The notes under the pieces: generated by a model
The model's input: only the letters and a program-made list of their open reading frames with translations
Told to the model about the DNA's origin: nothing
Database searches by the model: none
In this document: positions 5,973 to 7,836 of the stretch, piece after piece
Position numbering within the stretch: the stretch's first letter is position 1
Layout: every line of letters starts with the position of its first letter
NCBI GenBank assembly: GCA_018820005.1
Contig: JAHJOS010000201.1
Span: forward strand, 1-7,836
Source of the DNA: Alphaproteobacteria bacterium
Lineage (GTDB): Bacteria; Pseudomonadota; Alphaproteobacteria; Rhizobiales; Devosiaceae
Length of the DNA stretch: 7,836 nucleotides
Reading direction: 5' to 3'
Program-made: the position numbers and the translations under genes

Positions 5973-6392
5973 CTACATTGCCATTGCTGGGACAGGATAC
6001 CCGGCCCGCACTTCAACCACGCCGTCGACCACCGGCATTTTGCTGGCCCAGGCGATGGCGTCGGCATCACTTGCCACCTCGATCTGGAAATAGCCGCCCA
6101 GTGCCAGCGGCGACACAGCATAGGGCGCCGCCACCGCAATGCCATCACCTGCCGTAATCTGCGAAACTGGCGCGCCAGTCGCCAGGGCTGAGCCGCCCCG
6201 TAGCACGCCTGCGCTGGCTAGTTCCTTGCCAAAGATGTCGTAGGCCTGCCAGTAGGCCAAGGCTGCGGCGTCATTGCCGGGACGCAGCGCAAGCTGCTGG
6301 GCGGATTCGTATATGAACCGGGTATAGGGATCCGCCTGTGCGGGCAGGCTGGCAAGGGCCACCGTCGCAACCATTGTGATGAGGAATTTCAT
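5973..6392 (-). CDS. exported YCII/DGPF-like protein with signal peptide
   Basis: A 139-aa protein whose body aligns by eye with its neighbour: YWQAYDIFGKELASAGVLRGG (split here as YWQAYDIF then GKELASAGVL), LGGYFQIEV, IAWASKMPVVDG and VEVRAGYPV match the YCII pattern. Before this comes a Sec-type signal peptide: MKF, the hydrophobic run LITMVATVALASL, and a PAQA/D cleavage site after about residue 21. So the mature domain likely acts in the periplasm. The DGP motif is degraded to AAP. ATG 6392 is chosen because AAGGA lies 8 bases upstream and the signal peptide starts there; an ATG 13 codons earlier adds an unlikely extension. It is the first gene of the operon with the cytoplasmic YCII and ECF42 genes. 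The export is a prediction from sequence. Confidence 0.85.
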   Translation of the reverse strand: MKFLITMVATVALASLPAQADPYTRFIYESAQQLALRPGNDAAALAYWQAYDIFGKELASAGVLRGGSALATGAPVSQITAGDGIAVAAPYAVSPLALGGYFQIEVASDADAIAWASKMPVVDGVVEVRAGYPVPAMAM

Positions 6393-6658
6393 GTCTCGTG
6401 TCCTTGGCAAAAGATGTGCGGGATGCTGCATCTGATGGCATTGACGACGACACCGGGCCTATTCGGACAGGCCGGCAAAATATTTCTGCCAGTGATGCGC
6501 CCCACCACCCTATGAGGGCAGCCAATTGATAGTCCGCCCAAGTGCATGCAGTCAGCCCTTGGTGCCGAATGCGCCAACCTACCATGTCTGCTTTTCGAAT
6601 ATGCCCTACAAAAAGCCGACAGGCCGCAATCCACCCCTAAACTGCCCCATGCGCAAAC
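6393..6658. other. intergenic region between the ECF operon and the clpA terminator
   Basis: No convincing gene is seen. It should hold the promoter of the YCII-YCII-sigma operon. It contains an inverted repeat GGCCT/AGGCC (6456-6460 and 6469-6473, 8-base loop) and two TGTC-type -35 candidates, at 6464-6469 and 6616-6621. Open frames crossing it on both strands show no ribosome binding site or family resemblance. Confidence 0.6.
6443..6469 (-). promoter_or_regulatory. candidate ECF-type promoter of the YCII-YCII-sigma operon
   Basis: On the minus strand TGTCCG (6469-6464) is followed after 17 bases by CGTC (6446-6443); a second CGTC at 6449-6446 would give 14 bases. As I recall the published ECF42 consensus it is TGTCGA with a CG(A/T)C -10, so the match is close but not exact. 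Transcription would start near 6436, leaving a leader of about 44 bases. The -35 overlaps the arm of the GGCCT/AGGCC inverted repeat. If used, the sigma factor would be autoregulated. Confidence 0.35.
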
Positions 6659-6688
6659 AAAAAGGCCCGGATTGCTCCGGGCCTTTTT
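6659..6688 (-). terminator. rho-independent terminator of clpA (symmetrical, possibly bidirectional)
   Basis: GGCCCGGA (6664-6671), loop TTGC, TCCGGGCC (6676-6683) makes a perfect 8-bp GC stem, flanked by AAAAA on one side and TTTTT on the other. On the minus strand it lies about 22 bases past the clpA stop and is followed by TTTTTGTTTG, so it ends clpA and insulates the ECF operon. Confidence 0.92.
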
Positions 6689-6710
6689 CAGTCTCATCGC
6701 AGCAAAACCA

Positions 6711-7836
<1,126 letters not shown>

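Noticed and set aside
5597..6157. 186-codon plus-strand frame across both YCII genes
   Set aside because: It is antisense to two well-supported genes and has an arginine/histidine-rich shadow composition.
6393..6431. Upstream ATG at 6431 for the exported YCII protein
   Set aside because: It would add 13 residues before a proper signal peptide and lacks a ribosome binding site; ATG 6392 has AAGGA at good spacing.
6594..6621. Alternative ECF promoter TGTCGG, 18 bases, CGAA
   Set aside because: The -35 matches well, but the spacer is long, the -10 is poor, and it lies over 200 bases upstream of the first gene.
2493..6637. GCCGCAATCCAC found both upstream of dnaE and in the ECF-clpA intergenic region
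   Set aside because: A single shared 12-mer in a window this size is expected by chance, and the flanks do not match.
6389..6697. 102-codon minus-strand frame between clpA and the ECF operon
   Set aside because: It begins inside or before the clpA terminator and crosses it; no ribosome binding site and no family resemblance.

Overview
The window is a GC-rich stretch of bacterial chromosome. The dnaE and clpA proteins are typical of Alphaproteobacteria, and the overall style suggests Hyphomicrobiales, perhaps a Devosia-like organism. That genus-level guess is inference only. All confident genes but one (the DUF1275 membrane protein) lie on the minus strand, and the window cuts a housekeeping gene at each end.

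Layout from left to right. Positions 1-2445 hold the first 815 codons of dnaE (replicative DNA polymerase III alpha), running leftward out of the window. Upstream of it is a 32-codon single-helix membrane peptide gene with a very good sigma-70-type promoter. Divergent from that is a plus-strand DUF1275/YoaK-family membrane protein (2907-3560). A rho-independent terminator (3613-3642) closes the next minus-strand gene, a 73-aa DUF2798 membrane protein (3708-3929). Its ribosome binding site lies inside a perfect inverted repeat, and about 40 bases further upstream is a block able to fold as a three-way junction. The stretch 4067-4341 is mostly non-coding, with one doubtful 50-codon ORF.

The accessory centrepiece is a three-gene minus-strand operon (6392 down to 4342). 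It encodes an exported YCII/DGPF-like protein with a signal peptide, then a cytoplasmic YCII/DGPF protein with a strong ribosome binding site, then an ECF sigma factor with a C-terminal DUF6596/TPR-like extension. This is the ECF42 arrangement, in which the sigma factor is linked to DGPF proteins and has no classical anti-sigma gene. The signal peptide on one DGPF protein is the unusual part. An ECF-like promoter candidate (TGTCCG, 17 bases, CGTC) lies upstream of the operon and would allow autoregulation.

At the right end is the C-terminal half of clpA (second AAA+ module), followed by a textbook hairpin terminator (6659-6688) that separates it from the ECF operon.

Most confident: dnaE, clpA, the ECF42 sigma gene, both YCII genes, DUF1275, DUF2798 and the two terminators. 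Least confident: RNA structure function, promoters and the tiny ORFs.
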